A stretch of 64,000 nucleotides of DNA. Source: Mucidula mucida (taxonomy: Eukaryota > Basidiomycota > Agaricomycetes > Agaricales > Physalacriaceae). The notes below the pieces were generated by a model. It did not search any database. It worked only from the letters and a program-made list of their open reading frames with translations, and was not told the origin of the DNA. The stretch is taken from contig JADNYV010000001.1 of the NCBI GenBank assembly GCA_015501055.1, positions 248,001-312,000 on the forward strand. The letters run 5' to 3'. How positions within the stretch are numbered: position 1 is the stretch's first letter; each line of letters opens with the position of its first letter. The translations under genes were made by a program, and so were the position numbers. Positions 36,088 to 48,500 of this stretch are shown one piece after another.

Positions 36088-36963
36088 TAGTGGAATGCAA
36101 TAAAAAAGGTAGAAGGCGAAACGAAAGAGGCTAGGTCGATGTGTTTTGACCGTTCGAAGTGAGTGATGTCTTCAGCACAGCCTCACGACGTCTCGGCAGG
36201 TCGGCAATTCGCGCCTCTTGCACTGCTCCCTCACTGCATCCCATTTGCGCAGTACACTACCTCATCGCTGGCTTGGTATATCTGTCTCGCAGCGAGAAAA
36301 GGACTTGGGACTTCTATGCTATCTACGGCGATTTCGGACATGTCAGCGCTTAAGTATTTGTACCGCACGCGCTTCCCCGACACGGTACTTTCAACGGCGT
36401 TTCAACTTGTTCCTGCATCCTCTCTAAATCCTCCGAATCGGTAGATGCTGTCTAGAAATTGACAAACTGGCGCACTTCACTTGATCTTGACGACCGCTGG
36501 CAGTACTCAGTAGTGATTCCCGACTTGGCCATCTCTATACGTTCTCCCACCTGGGGCCGCCTCGAATCACCACAGGCATTCATTTTGACGCCCGCCACCA
36601 CCTTATGGTCTGATCAAATGACACACTCGTAAGACTTTTCCCCGCCTTTGTGGTCCTTTCCCGCGCTCGGGTGGTTCGACTCTTCTTTGTCACTTTCTCG
36701 TTCTACTCTTATAAAATCGATTCATATATCTACTGCTCCTTTGAACCAACCTCCGTCAAGCGATTCCGATCACTCGACCGAAAACCGGGTCCGCTGTTCA
36801 AATTTAGCGAAAAGCAGCAGCGGCGAGGACACATACGTGGACGACCATCTCACTTTGACATGAACACCTTCTCCGATCTGAGGTCTTTCATTATATAGTC
36901 TAGCATCCCACCAGACTTGCCTCAGCCCAAACATCAATGTGAAGTGTCCCCCAACAGACTAGC
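36088..36963. other. Intergenic, divergent promoters
   Basis: About 880 bp between the PalI-like gene and the next plus-strand gene, including pyrimidine-rich stretches at 36640-36720 near the likely transcription start of the latter. No gene supported. Confidence 0.4.
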
Positions 36964-37850
36964 ATGGTCTCATATCTTCGTCAACTGGTCATCCTAGTGA
37001 TTGGGTTTCTGTGGGCAACTTGGGGTGTCTCGTTGGTACGTGCCACCCTGCGCACTGTAATTCCCTTCAGGCCTGACATTCTATTTTAACTAGAGCATCT
37101 TCTCCATTGTTGTAACCCTTGTTCTCCCTTCCTTTCTTCGCCCTCAGCCACCCATACGAGTACCCTCGCAGCGTACACAACGCGCTAAATCCTTGCCTGA
37201 ACGACGGTGGCGCCATCAAAAAAGCAATTTCTCTCAATCGATTTCCAATGAACCTTCTGTCCGTCCACGGAGAGAACGTCATTCCATGGACATTCCCATT
37301 CGTGCTGTCCATCTTCGGGCAGTTTCCGTACAATCGGAGGCTTCGTCAATGCACACCTCCTCCACCGAGGAGTCACTCTTCACTTCCACTAATCCTTCCT
37401 CCGATAATATCTCTCATCGCCGAGGATTCTGGTTGAAACGTTCATGGAATAAGACGCGCCCACTCTCACCGTTTCCTCGCCACTCCCGCGAGCCAACACC
37501 TGGGTCCCCCTACTCTAGACTCATTCTCAAGACGAAAGCCATGTTCAAATCCAGGAATGGCTCCCGGTCCAGTATTGTAACCCAAGGTATGGACTTTGTC
37601 TCATTATTATATGAATTGTCTCATTTTGATGACAGAAGATATCGCTCCCACCCAGATTGTGGCGCATGATGCGCTCTCGAGCCGTCCAGAGATCGAGATT
37701 ACGTTGATGCCCGCAATAGCTCCGATAAATCGTTGTCATAGTCTACCCGAGGGTGACCACTGCAAGGTATGGCACAGGAAGAGATGGAAACGGTCAAGTC
37801 CGCGTATCTCAACGATTCCTGCCATGACTTCTAATGACTCGAGATTATGA
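36964..37850 (+). CDS. Membrane-anchored Ser/Arg-rich disordered protein (type A)
   Basis: Not a family I know. ATG at 36964 gives MVSYLRQLVILVIGFLWATWGVSL, which joins, after a phase-0 intron (37036-37093), to SIFSIVVTLVLPSFL. Together these form one or two membrane helices at the N-terminus. The rest (exon 37094-37586, then 37636-37850) is disordered, rich in Arg, Ser and Pro, with RRERHS, RRGFWLKRS and KSLPERRW, and has no enzyme motif. Two more genes in this window (38342 and 63164) share the same plan: an N-terminal hydrophobic segment cut by a phase-0 intron, then a basic Ser/Pro-rich tail. That suggests a dispersed paralogous or convergent family. Confidence 0.6.
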
Positions 37851-38341
37851 CCTACATTATGCGCTTGTCTTCTAATCACTCTGTACTCTACATAGCACTT
37901 TTGTATCATTTCATTGGGTGGAGGCGCAAATCATTGGCTACGGCACCTGATATCCGTAGAAGCCGGATATATCGAAAACTGTAATCGCGCTGACAGCCTT
38001 CTCCGAATTTCCGCCACCATTTACGGTCTCCTAATTCACAAGGCATCGTCGAAGTGACACAGTTCGGTAGATGAATCATGATATGCATGAATGCAACTGT
38101 TGTCCGTTGGACGGACTGCGTAATCAGGCCGCGCAAATCTAAGCGACAGGAACCGTGATCAATAAAACGTCTCGGCACCGTCTCGGAATACGACGCGTTA
38201 ATACCATACCAACTGCGTACTTAAACCCTTACCACCATGAATACAGTCTTTCCTTTCTAGTCCCAAATCCTCCATCCTACAGATTCATTCTAATCTTCGT
38301 TCCCCTTCGTTCTTCCAAGCTGTACCCCTCACAGTACCCAA
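37851..38341. other. Intergenic
   Basis: About 490 bp between two plus-strand genes of the same architecture. Nothing recognisable beyond likely promoter sequence. Confidence 0.4.
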
Positions 38342-39397
38342 ATGACACTGCTTGTCGCTTGCACAAACATGGATCATGTTTTCCGCAGCGCTTTCATAGG
38401 AAGCGCTAGCATACTGTTCGCCTGCGTTGGCTATTGCCTGGTAAGCACATTCCTTAACGTTTTCGTGAAGATCTCTAAAATGTTGTTCGTGCGACAGAGT
38501 GTTGTCTCCGCCCTGTTAGGCCTGCTATTCCCCGACATCCATGAACGACCCCCGGCAAGGGCGCCCCCATTGACAATACGCACATCCGTTCAGCCCAAGA
38601 AGGGGCTACCCAGTCCCTCCCGGCAACGAAGGGACGAATCCTTGGCGCCGCCAGTCGCATCACCCCGCCTTGGCGAAACACCGCCCGTATCACCAACATT
38701 TAATCTCGTCGTTCAACCTGTGGCTGATTACCCTCGTTCTCCCATTAAATCGGATAGTAAACAAGCACCTGATTTCAACCTCGACCGCAGTGGCGCAGTC
38801 ATCGACGCGTCTTCGGATACGCGGGAAAGCTCCCCGCCTTCCCTTCGATCTTCTACCTCTTCCACATCGTCATCTACTCTCATTCCTTCTCCCACCTCAT
38901 CCGATTTCTGCCCTTCACAAAGTAAAGTGGGGCTCCGCATTGGGCGGTCTTGGACGCGGAAGAAGGTTCAATCATGCTCTTCACCCACGGACAGCACGCC
39001 GGGGGTCAAGTTGTCGCGCGTTCAGACACTCTTACCGTCGAAAACATCCCCCAAGAGCCTCGAGCCTCAAGGTACGTTAATTTCATGTGTCATCCGCATT
39101 TTGCTTCCGTCCATCTAACGGCACTCTTTCGTAGTCGGCATAAGCAAAGCCAAGTCATTTTGCATTGCAGAGAAGGGCCGAAAAGCATCGCTCAAACCAC
39201 CGGTGCCGCGACCACGTACTCAGCCATATGATGCTCCCTATTTTGCGCCACGGCCAATATCCGAAGCCGGTCTGCCAGAGCCAACAATTAGGATCGTAAA
39301 GCCCAGTCGCAGCAGCACCTTACCGCCACCAAGAAAGCGGCGGTCTAGTCCTACTCCGACGCCCTCTGACACATTGCTAAAGTCTTCTTCACCATAA
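38342..39397 (+). CDS. Membrane-anchored Ser/Pro-rich disordered protein (type B)
   Basis: Unrecognised family. An ATG at 38342 (alternative ATG at 38369, MDHVFRS) leads into the hydrophobic segment FIGSASILFACVGYCL. This is joined by a phase-0 intron (38441-38497) to SVVSALLGLLFP. Exon 2 (38498-39071) encodes a long disordered Ser/Pro/Arg-rich chain with a Ser-repeat patch (about 38845-38880) and a basic KVGLRIGRSWTRKK patch. After a second intron, exon 39135-39397 contributes SKAKSFCIAEKGRKASLKPP and a Pro/Tyr-rich end. There are no catalytic motifs. The exon-intron plan matches the neighbours at 36964 and 63164. Confidence 0.6.
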
Positions 39398-40560
39398 AGG
39401 ACCATTTTCTCGTTCAGCCATTTAACGTACTTCATCATCTCGCAGTATTTACATAGCCATACGTTCTCGACGACTGCATTATTTGCATCATCCGCTCATT
39501 CCCAGCAAGCGTGTATAATATTTTCGGTGTATACAATGACCATAGACTCGCAATCGCTCCGACTCGTTTTCACTTCGTAGCCACATACCCACATACCCAA
39601 GCATTTTCCGTTACCAAACCGGAAAGCACGAAATTTACAATTTCACTTTGCGCGGACGACATTATTGCTTCTGATGCTGGTCGTCGAGGAGATGTTGATG
39701 AAATGCAATTAAATTACATGGAAAGACTGTCAATAATCTCCTCTACTTCCCGGTCAAGGTCGTGATGCCAGACAGGTGCCATAATGTCTAGCAGCTGAGG
39801 AGTCAAGAGCTCCTCTCCTCCCCTCTCAAACGAGTCGTACAGTCGTCCCGTGTCCTGGCTTCGCGTAAGAATCATATTGGCGCGCGTCGTCCTCAGCTTC
39901 GAATACGCCTCAATAGCACTCTACATTATTGATCAACCAGACCGTTGTAATTCGCGGATATACATCAGTTACAGTGATCCACCACGGAACAGGACAACAC
40001 CACGCAACAGGACAAATGGCCCGGAACCACCCCCACACGTCGCATTTGCCCTCGGTCACAATACTAACAAGTGGTTTTATGTATGTTCTTGTTAAATACA
40101 CAATCTCCGAAGCAATACCATTTTGTAAAATTCATACGGTGCATGATTATTCATGAATTTCTCTAAGAACCTGTCTTTTGACTGTCGGAGTCAATGCACG
40201 CCACTCCAGTTACTTCAGATACTTTCATAACACCAAGAAACATACATCTAGGTAATTTTAGGCATCTGAGACGAGCACAGTACCATGTTGGAACAAGTCC
40301 CAGTCGGAGGCAAGAAATCTGTGTCACACTCCCAATGGGGACAGATGACACACGCGCTTGCTCTTCCTTCGCGACGCGTCTTCCTGTCAGTGTCGTCTCT
40401 CACGAGATGGTCGGCCGTGCTCGCAGGTCGGCCCAAACCAAAGAAACAGACAGCTGTTGCTTTACCAAGCACATCGCGCCAAAACGGCGACGACGAGGAC
40501 GAGATGGAAGAAGATGAAGAAGATGGGGAACCCGAGGTTGACTCTGATGACGAGTAGATC
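39398..40560. other. Gene-poor stretch with one doubtful acidic-tailed frame
   Basis: Most of this 1.2 kb shows nothing recognisable. A plus-strand frame at 40285-40557 ends in a strongly acidic tail (NGDDEDEMEEDEEDGEPEVD), which could be the end of a small nuclear-type protein. The opposite strand of the same stretch is open as a Ser run, so the signal may be only a purine-rich GAxGAx repeat. An inverted partner of the repeat at 40797 lies at 39971-39996. Confidence 0.3.
39971..39996 (+). repeat. 26-bp inverted repeat, left copy
   Basis: It reads ACAGTGATCCACCACGGAAC and continues AGGACA. Its reverse complement recurs at 40797-40822 with one mismatch in 26. The pair is about 800 bp apart and faces inwards, which could mark the ends of a small non-autonomous transposon or two copies of a dispersed repeat. 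Confidence 0.6.
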
Positions 40561-40796
40561 CGCCATTGCCGGTCGTCCCCATAAGGCATATCAGTGTGAT
40601 GTGACCTCGTCCTGTTGGATGGTGCCCTGCCGATAAGCATCGGTGAAGTATATCCATCATTCGCTGCATTGACACGGCGCGTACTCTGTAAACTCTTACA
40701 TAGAAATCATTATATGACCTGTCTAGTTACTATGTATGGCTCAGACATATTATTCTCTTGTGATTGTATGTCTTCCGTAGCCGATCTTTATTTGGC

Positions 40797-40822
40797 TGTC
40801 CTGTTCCGTGGTGGATGACTGT
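40797..40822 (-). repeat. 26-bp inverted repeat, right copy
   Basis: Reverse complement of the copy at 39971-39996 with a single mismatch. It sits at the start of an apparent intron of the FAD monooxygenase gene, directly after the donor GTGAGT on the minus strand. Confidence 0.6.
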
Positions 40823-40825
40823 ACT

Positions 40826-42239
40826 CACGTCTAAGCTGAACCCACCAGACACTGCTTCCCGTAGTAAACGGACAAGGACGACCGCGTCTTCGAAGCCTTG
40901 TCCTGCTCCAGCGCCCAGATGCGGCAACATAGCATGTGCCTGTACATATGTTCTTGGACTGCGCCTTCCATGTCAATGGTTGACACTTACCGCATCGCCG
41001 ATCAAGACGAGGCGTCCTTTCGTAAAGGTCGGGAGGGGTGGTGAAAGCGCATGGACGAACCACTTGCTGGACTTCTTCATGTGTTCGAGGAGAATTGTCG
41101 CATCGTCTCCCCACCCTGTGAATTCTTCCAAGATTTCGCCCTCAGGGACTGACTTTATCCATGGCAAAGGGAGCGCAGGCGACATAGGGATGTCGTGTTT
41201 CGCTACGAATGCGACCACATTGATCTGTTGCGAAGCTTTCAGACAACTTATGGGCCAAGACTAGTCAGAATATTCTTACGACTTCTCCACCCTTTACGGG
41301 GAAGGCGATGATATGCTATCAGGCAAGCTATTAGTTATCCGCGAAACGGAAATGGCGCCACAAAACTTCACCCTTCCATTACCCACAAAACAGGTTGGAC
41401 GTTCATCCAATACCAATTGAAGGCCGGCAGCCTTCAGATGTTGATACTTAATCAGTGCTCTATACGCAAGAGTGTTTGTGAACTTCATATGCTGAGTGTC
41501 GGCGTCATCTTGAACAAAACTCCTCGTCACACTACGGATACCATCAGCGCCAACGACGATGTCGGCGGCCACAATACTCCCATCCGCGAATTCTATGGAC
41601 GCCTTGCCGTCCATGTTGGGAGACACAGTAACACAACGCTTATTGAAGTGCAGAATAGACGGATCCAGCAGTTCCACTACTGCTTCGAGAAAAGTAGGTC
41701 TAGAAGTTCCCGTTTAGTATTCGCTAAAAGCAAGCACACAAAGCTTACCGATAAATAGCGAAAGCCTCGTCATCTTCTCGTGTGAGAGGATACTAAAGAA
41801 CATGAGCCAAAGAACCAGCAAGTAAGTTAAAGACTTGCGTCGTAAAACAATTCATTCGTTCCCGGTCCAGAGCGATACCAGAATCTCCAAGCATTGGTAG
41901 GTTGTTGTACGCCTGGGTGGGCTAGTATCGTATCCAAACACCCCAGCGCTCGGAGTGCTTTGACGGCGTTAGGGCCTTCAAGGGATCATCAGCCAAGAGT
42001 CGAGACTCGAAATGGCAGATGTCATTCTGCACCTATACCGACGCCTGCTCCGACCTCTTCAAAGGTGCTCTGTCGTTGTTATCAGTCGAAGAAGCCGGGA
42101 AACGCGCTTGAGAACAACGCACATGGGCTTCGTATACGTTTACGGTAATGCCCGCTTTGCAGAGACCAACGGCACAGGCCAGACCACATAGACCGCCGCC
42201 TACGATAGCAACAGAGATATCTTGCTGTTTCGAATTCAT
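40826..42239 (-). CDS. FAD-dependent monooxygenase, salicylate-hydroxylase-like (3' end unresolved)
   Basis: This is a group A flavoprotein hydroxylase. The start is ATG at 42239. The dinucleotide-binding motif is VAIVGGGLCGLACAVGL, followed by EVGAGVGIG, PNAVKALRALG and WRFWYRSG. The central DG motif is ADIVVGADGIRSVTR (about 41570-41520), and the C-terminal FAD motif is RLVLIGDA, which continues after an intron as AHAMLPHLGAGAGQGFEDA (about 40930-40870). The coding exon seen last ends FSLD at a GTGAGT donor near 40825. I could not find the final exon(s), normally about 50-80 residues, with confidence, and an inverted repeat begins right there. There are introns at about 42121-42065, 42010-41955, 41850-41795, 41750-41700, 41340-41235 and 40990-40940. 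The substrate is unknown. Confidence 0.75.
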
Positions 42240-42551
42240 AGAGAGTCAGTTCGGTGAGCAAGGATTTAGAGGTATTGGTCCGGTAAAAAGGCAGATGTCA
42301 AATGACCCATGTAGAGAATAGAGTGAGAATTGTAGCCTATTCTGAGAATGCATCGGTGTGGTCCAGTGAACAGTGAAAATCTTGTAAACCGACTCGTGCG
42401 ATTGATGTAAGTAAACGGTCGACGTCGTTGCGGAAGTACGAGCGATCACTTCAGGGCTGCTCGCGGTGAATGGTAAATGGCGCCTACAAGAATATACACA
42501 TCTATCTAGCCGTTTCAAACTCCGACAATTACACGCACCTTGTCCTCCTCC
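42240..42551. other. Divergent promoter region
   Basis: This 312-bp gap separates the start codons of the FAD monooxygenase (leftward) and the FHIT gene (rightward). Confidence 0.5.
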
Positions 42552-43220
42552 ATGACCCCGCTCTTATTCTCGACTATAGAGGTGACTCGACAGGTATTCT
42601 ACCGTTCTTCATTATCCTACGCTATCGTCAATCTGAAGCCAATCGTTCCCGGGCGTGGGTATACAAAGTAGGAATTCCAAGCACAACTTTACTGACGTCC
42701 ATGCCATGATAGATGTGCTCGTCATCCCAACGCGGGTAGTTCGCCGGCTTTCTGATTTGAACGGTGAAATGGATATATAAATGACACGTCAATCCATGGC
42801 TGAACGTCGTCCACAGCCAATGAGTTGTCATCTCTAATGCACTCAGTTCAACATGTCGGACGAGTCATCGAGCGCGCATACGGCGGAGACGCGTTGACCA
42901 TCGCATGTCAGGTATAACACGAATCGCCTTCCGGCTGTCTGACGTTTATCAGTGGATTCAATTAGGACGGCAAGGCAGCAGGACAAAGCGTACCGCACGT
43001 CCATTTCCACTTGATGCCTCGAAAGCTCCAAGGCGATCGCTTTGAGAGCAACAACGACGCGATATACCCGGAACTAGAGCGTTCAGAAGAGAATCTGGGT
43101 TCTGAGATGGCTCATGGGTTAGGCCCCCAGCCTTTGCAGGTCGACGCTGATGAGAACCGTCCGCCGCGGTCTATGGAGGAGATGGAGACTGAGGCGAGTT
43201 GGTTGAAGACATTCTTTTAG
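42552..43220 (+). CDS. FHIT/HNT2-type diadenosine polyphosphate hydrolase
   Basis: This HIT-family enzyme cleaves Ap3A/Ap4A. It was assembled from four exons: 42552-42654, 42713-42763, 42817-42911 and 42966-43220. The spliced protein starts MTPLLFSTIEVTRQVFYRS and contains LKPIVPGHVLVIPTR, LSDLNANELSSL and ALTIACQDGKAAGQSVPHV. The histidine triad is HVHFHL at about 42997-43014. It ends at ETEASWLKTFF. Both split codons and the H.H.H motif across introns fit exactly, and no frame break is needed. The length of about 167 residues is normal. Confidence 0.92.
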
Positions 43221-43335
43221 ATTAGATCTACCGTGAAGTGTAGAAATAATGCTCTGCATGTACCGAGGAGTCCGAGCTGACACTATATGGTTAAGACTCT
43301 TATAATAGGTTCTTTCTTTCTCATCTACTACCACC

Positions 43336-43867
43336 ATGACGAAGACCATCGTTTATACTGATGACGCGATTCCTCCAATGCCCATTTTCTGTAAGTGATT
43401 CAGAGATGCCCTTGTCATAGACTGATTTATGAATACAGCCCAAGCAGTCATATCCAGGGGATATGTCTACGTGTCAGGGAACATAGGTTGTACGAAAGAG
43501 TTCAAAGTCGTTGAGGGTGGCGTAAAGGCTCAGACGGTGCGCTTAACATGATATAGCATATACTCTTGACGTGATGTGGCAAAATCAGCGCGCTGCGCTC
43601 GAAAACTTGTCGATCGTTCTAAAGGCGGCAGGCTCAGGCTTGGAGCATATCGTCAAAGCGAACATTTATCTCACCAACATCAAGGATGACTTTGCACCCA
43701 TGAATGAGGTGTATGCAGAGGTACGTAGGATCGCCCTGCTTGAGCATCACTCATATTCGTCCTAGTTCTTCGACAAGGCTAATATGCCAGCGCGTACATG
43801 CGTCGGCGTCGCCGCACTGCCGTTGGGCGCGAGTTTCGAGATGGAGTGTATGGCCGAAATGCCCTGA
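43336..43867 (+). CDS. RidA/YjgF/Mmf1-like 2-iminobutanoate/2-iminopropanoate deaminase
   Basis: This small trimeric enzyme hydrolyses reactive enamines and imines released by PLP enzymes. Exons: 43336-43390, 43439-43536, 43589-43720 and 43766-43867. The protein of about 128 residues has the family signature: FSQAVISRGYVYVSG, GGVKAQTRAALENLSIVLKAAG, HIVKANIYLTNIKDDFAPMNEVYAEFF, and PARTCVGVAALPLGASFEMECMA. The Arg in PARTCVGV is the substrate carboxylate binder. I see no mitochondrial presequence. The frame is intact. Confidence 0.93.
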
Positions 43868-44014
43868 TAGCTCCATTTTTACAACAATTTTACAATTACA
43901 GCTTGTTCAGTCTGTTGGAGAACTTCCCATGAGCGCCGTCACTGAAAGGTTGTGTACAGTGCAATCAATCTTCTCTAACGACGCGTGTGTGCTATGCCAT
44001 ATTAGCATGTCATT

Positions 44015-45396
44015 TCAATCACGGAATCTCAGAGAACATACCTTTCCACTATCAAATGCATCCAAACCGGCAGCAGCCCGAGATCCCGCCACGATCCCAC
44101 TCCAGTCTAGTGTATCAACTACATCCTTGCCTTCTGCCTTGAGTGACTGGTGCAAAGCGCGTGCGGTAATCAAGTGCTGATGAGCGATATCGACGAAAGG
44201 CATCGGCGAATTGTGTTGAGCTGTCAAGCGGCGGATATGACTAGAAACTGTCAAAACAAATCACGTTCAGAATCTCGGTAAGGACGTACGACGCGTCTTT
44301 GATTCCGCCATCGATAGCGAATCCACTGCTGCCGTCAAAGTTGTCCTCGTACATTCGCTCGGAGTACGCTAGCATCCCTGGAGCCGGAAAAATTTCTGAC
44401 GCAGAGTTCACTGTCAGAACAAGGGCTATGACAATGCCAAATGGCTCACCTTGGACGAGGCGACGAACGTTGTCCGCACCAACACCCGACTTTTCGCCGA
44501 GTGTGTAGGCTTCGCCCAAGATCTCGAGAGAGCTGATGATCATAGAATTACCAATAAGCTTGCAGGTTGGCGCTGAAGATGATGCATGAGAAGATGTAAT
44601 GTTCACAGTCTGGAGGTATACCTTTCTCTAGATTCTCTCCCAAGTCAATGACTTTGCGGCCGACTGCTGGGACAATTAGGTAGCTGATTTGTTTCTTGAT
44701 TTGGTATTCGCCGCTCATCATGATGACGAGTTGACCTTTCTTCGCCACAGCGGGTGGGCCAATAACAGGACAAGTAATTAGATGAGCATGAGGTATCGCG
44801 GAAACGAGTTGGTCCAGTTCGCCTACAAACACGATTAGAGAGGAGAGTAAAAAGGGACCAGCCTTACCGGCGAGGGTGGGATATATCTGTGTAGTCCGAT
44901 TTAGGAATATACCGGTTTAGAGCGACATCATCACTTACAGTACTGGTCTCCACGAATATCCTGTGTTTTGTGGAGGAAGAATTCTGACGCACATCTGAGA
45001 GAAGATGAAGGATCGTGCGTCACGACATACCTTTATAGCGCCAGTCATCTGTTCGAACGCCCATTTCACGACCTCGTCTGTGGCCAGAGATGTGAAGATG
45101 ATGTCGCATTCGAGTGCAATTTCAGTCAGACTATCAGCGACACGAATCTTGTCCTGTCCGAGTTCTTTGAACAGAGCCTGAGCTTTATCTTTGTTCCTGT
45201 TCCAGACGAGCAGAGGATGCACGGCATGTTGAGGATGTTTAGTATGCTTATGAACGGCCAGATTGTGGGCCATATGATAGCCCATGGCTCCCAGTCCAAC
45301 AAAACCAATTTGAAGAGGAAGGCCCGGAGAAGCTGGGCGAGAGTAGGGTAGGCCAGCTCCCGCAGGCAGCGCAGGAGACGAAAGATGGTCAGTCAT
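44015..45396 (-). CDS. Beta-hydroxyacid dehydrogenase (3-hydroxyisobutyrate dehydrogenase-like)
   Basis: The start is ATG at 45396. After about 28 Pro-rich residues comes the NAD(P)-binding motif IGFVGLGAMGYHMAHNL. The SLATDEVV region follows, then the substrate-domain block IGPPAVAKKGQLVIMMSG (about 44770-44700) in place of the more common GGxxGA. The catalytic Lys lies in CKLIGNSMI (about 44560), followed by EILGEAYTLGEKSGVGAD. C-terminal helices include IKDASHIRRLTAQHNSPMPFVDIAHQHLITA and GIVAGSRAAAGLD. Introns of 50-60 bp split it into about six exons. The stop may be at 44015, or the last few residues may follow another short intron (GTATGT near 44037). The exact substrate cannot be told. 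Confidence 0.82.
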
Positions 45397-45588
45397 GGTG
45401 GTAGATCGAGAACGCGTTTAGATCAGTGACTTGTCCGAAAAAGGCATCCCACTAGTTGCGCTGCAGCAACCTGCACAACGCAAGATTTATCCTTTCCTCC
45501 ATCCCCTGCCATTGCATGCTCTCTCCGCCGCCGTCGACCTCTCTTTGACGAATTCACCGCTGGCATTCCTTGACGGAGACAGGAGACC
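45397..45588. promoter_or_regulatory. Short divergent promoter (dehydrogenase and Ark/Prk kinase)
   Basis: Only 192 bp separate the two start codons, so both promoters must lie here. It has pyrimidine-rich tracts on the kinase side (TTTCCTCCATCCCC). No consensus element claimed. Confidence 0.4.
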
Positions 45589-48500
45589 ATGGCACAGGCA
45601 TTCGGGCAGCCCAACAAGGGCACGCTCGTCCCAGGACAGATGATTACAGTCAACAAATACACCGTCCAGGTCGACCGATATCTCTCACAAGGTCAAACTG
45701 CAATGTTTACTACGTCGGGCTCGTCCTGAATTATCATTCAGGTGGTTTCGCACATGTCTATCTCGTTCGAACAGCGACGCCCGTGTACAACACGACATAT
45801 CATGTCTTGAAACGCATGGCTGTCCCGGACGAAAAGATGCTCACAGAAGTCAAGCAGGAGGTGGATGTCATGGTGCGCCCGTCTGCCATAATTTTGCATA
45901 TTTGTAGCCTGACAACAGGTCAGAGACTTCTCAAAGGGCATCCAAACATCGTCCATCTCATCGATGCGGCGTCGCACAGGCTACCGGACGGCAGCTACGA
46001 GGTTTTCATTCTCATGGAATTTTGCCCAGGTCAGCCTACAATGACTGAGGCGCTCCGACTATGATTGACGACCCTATACAGGCGGCGGAATCATTGACAT
46101 GATGAACCGCCGACTACGCGAGCGGCTGACCGAGTCGGAGATCCTTACCATCTTTGTCGACGTCTGCGAGGGCGTAGCACATATGCACAATGCCCGCCCA
46201 GCTCTCCTCCATCGCGACTTGAAGGTTGAAAACATTCTCCAGTCCTCACCCACATCATACAAGCTCTGTGATTTTGGTTCATCTGCACGACCATCAAAAG
46301 TGCCCAACAACGCGGATGAAGTTCGCGCCCTCGAGATGGACCTCAATCGACATACCACGCTGCAATACAGGGCCCCTGAAATGGTCGACCTTTACCTGCG
46401 CCGACCCGTAGATGAGAAAAGCGACGTATGGGCCCTTGGTGTCTTGCTATACAAACTCTGCTACTACACTACGCCTTTTGAGGAACACGGTCCTTTGGCG
46501 ATTCTCAATGTCATGTACAAGATTCCCCCATATCCTGTCTACTCGCCTCAAATGAACGCTTTGATCGGTGTGTATCTATTACACGTTGGCTCTCATTCTG
46601 CTAACACATCCTTCTCCAGGATCTATGCTCAGGGAACATGGCGTGCATCGACCATCTGTCTTTGAGCTACTTGACACAGTTCATCGAATGCGAGGATCAA
46701 AATCGCAATTCCACTATAGTCATCGTGTCGCTCCGCCTCTCTCCCCATCCAAGATCAAACCGACAGCTTCTCCAAATCCTTTGGATAGCACGATTGCCTA
46801 TCGTGCTGCTCCCCAAGCCGCGATGAACGCCAAAATGACCATCACTCCGTCCATATCTCCGTCAAAGAATGCAGGAGTGCAGGCGCGCGACAAGGTACTA
46901 GAGGCAATAGCACCCATGAGGCGAGGTCGTCCGACACGAACGTCTGAGGATTCTGCTTCCACCTCGACTAGCACGTCCAAGGAGCAATGGTTAAACGACA
47001 ACTTTGAAGCAGATGAAGATGACGCTTGGAAGTCAGCGATGAAGACAGCTTCTTCGTCTAAGCCGACTGTCAATAAGGATGACGCGTGGTCTGTTCCTTC
47101 ACAGACAGCGAAGGCTCCTGGGGCTTCCCAGGGCTTTGGGGATGATTTCTCCAAGACTCAATGGGATGGGAAGATACGAACTGCCGATGTTTCCTCTTCG
47201 CCCCCAATCTCCAAGTCCACGACAGCTAAACCTCCTTCATTGGGTGCCAGTGCAACTTTGGGCTATTCCAGTGCAAAGTCAAATTCCAAGAAGGATCGAG
47301 ATGCCTTTGAAGGGCTCGGCCTGGCGGTTTCGGACAATAAACCGGCACCCACTCTGGGCGAGGCGCGGAAATTGAGGACGGGTTTGGCAACTATGACTAC
47401 AACTTTCTACAATAGCAGCGTTGGCGGTTATGCTGGCTCCAATGGCAAACCATATCCCCAGCCAATGCGCCCATCTCCATCACCCCAACCGCACTTACAG
47501 CCTCCTCAGACTTCAGCGTTGAAGCCGAGCAGCTCCGGGTCATCGTGGCAGGCACTGCGACCTCCTTCTCGTCCAGCATCTTCACAGCCTGTTGAGAATG
47601 CAACGCCTGAATCGAGGTTCCCTTCATTGGAAGAATTAGATGCTCATTTTGGTGGTAACACGAAATCCGCGCCCGATATCGGGAAACTGTCGAGCTCACC
47701 CGGGCGTAGCGATCCGCATTCACGGGTGCACGAATCCCCGTCCACTGGGTTGGCGCGCAGAGCTTCATCAAGAATGGCTCCTCCCAGCGCTTCTCGTGGT
47801 CAAGATGGTATTCGCTCGGAACAGGTGACGGGATATGCCATGCGAGAATCTCGCAAGGAACCAACGGGTGATTACAAGGTTTACGAGTCGAAAAGGCATG
47901 AAAGGCCAAACGGGGCACCTCCATCGTCGTCAGATTCGTCTTTCCAGCGGTCGCCGGTGGTGCGAAAGCAGCGCTCAGCTGAAATGAGACCCAAAGTTAA
48001 AGAGACTCTGACCTCGTCGACACCGTCACGCCCGCCAGCAACACCTTCTTCTAAGGCTTCATCTAGCACGAAGACACCTCGTCTCCCGCCTAGGCCTTCT
48101 CCTTCGAACAAAGATTGGCTCACAGGCGACGACGACGAAATTGAGAAGATTCCATCTCATTATACTACCCCGGCGCGCCTTCGGATGCACCACAACCTGT
48201 CCTTCGTCAATCACCTACAAAGCGTGCTTCATATATTGAAAAGAGTTCAATATCAATACCCGAGGCATCTGTTGCCCAACATGACCATGTACCTCTTCCC
48301 CCGCCATCACCATTATCAACAGCCCCAAGCGAGAACACCGAAATGATCAACCGGGCGAATCGCGTGTTTCCTCCACTTGAGATCAATACAGACCGTAACG
48401 CTCCTCCCTCCGCAGTCCTGGCCTTACTGACAACTGGAGTCCTGTTGCTGCCAAGATGCCGCAAACTAAGGATCCAGAGTCTTCATCAAGTGCTGATGAA

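Noticed and set aside
40285..40557. Plus-strand frame with strongly acidic C-terminus
   Set aside because: The acidic tail comes from a GA-rich repeat that is open on both strands. No conserved domain or supporting splice structure.
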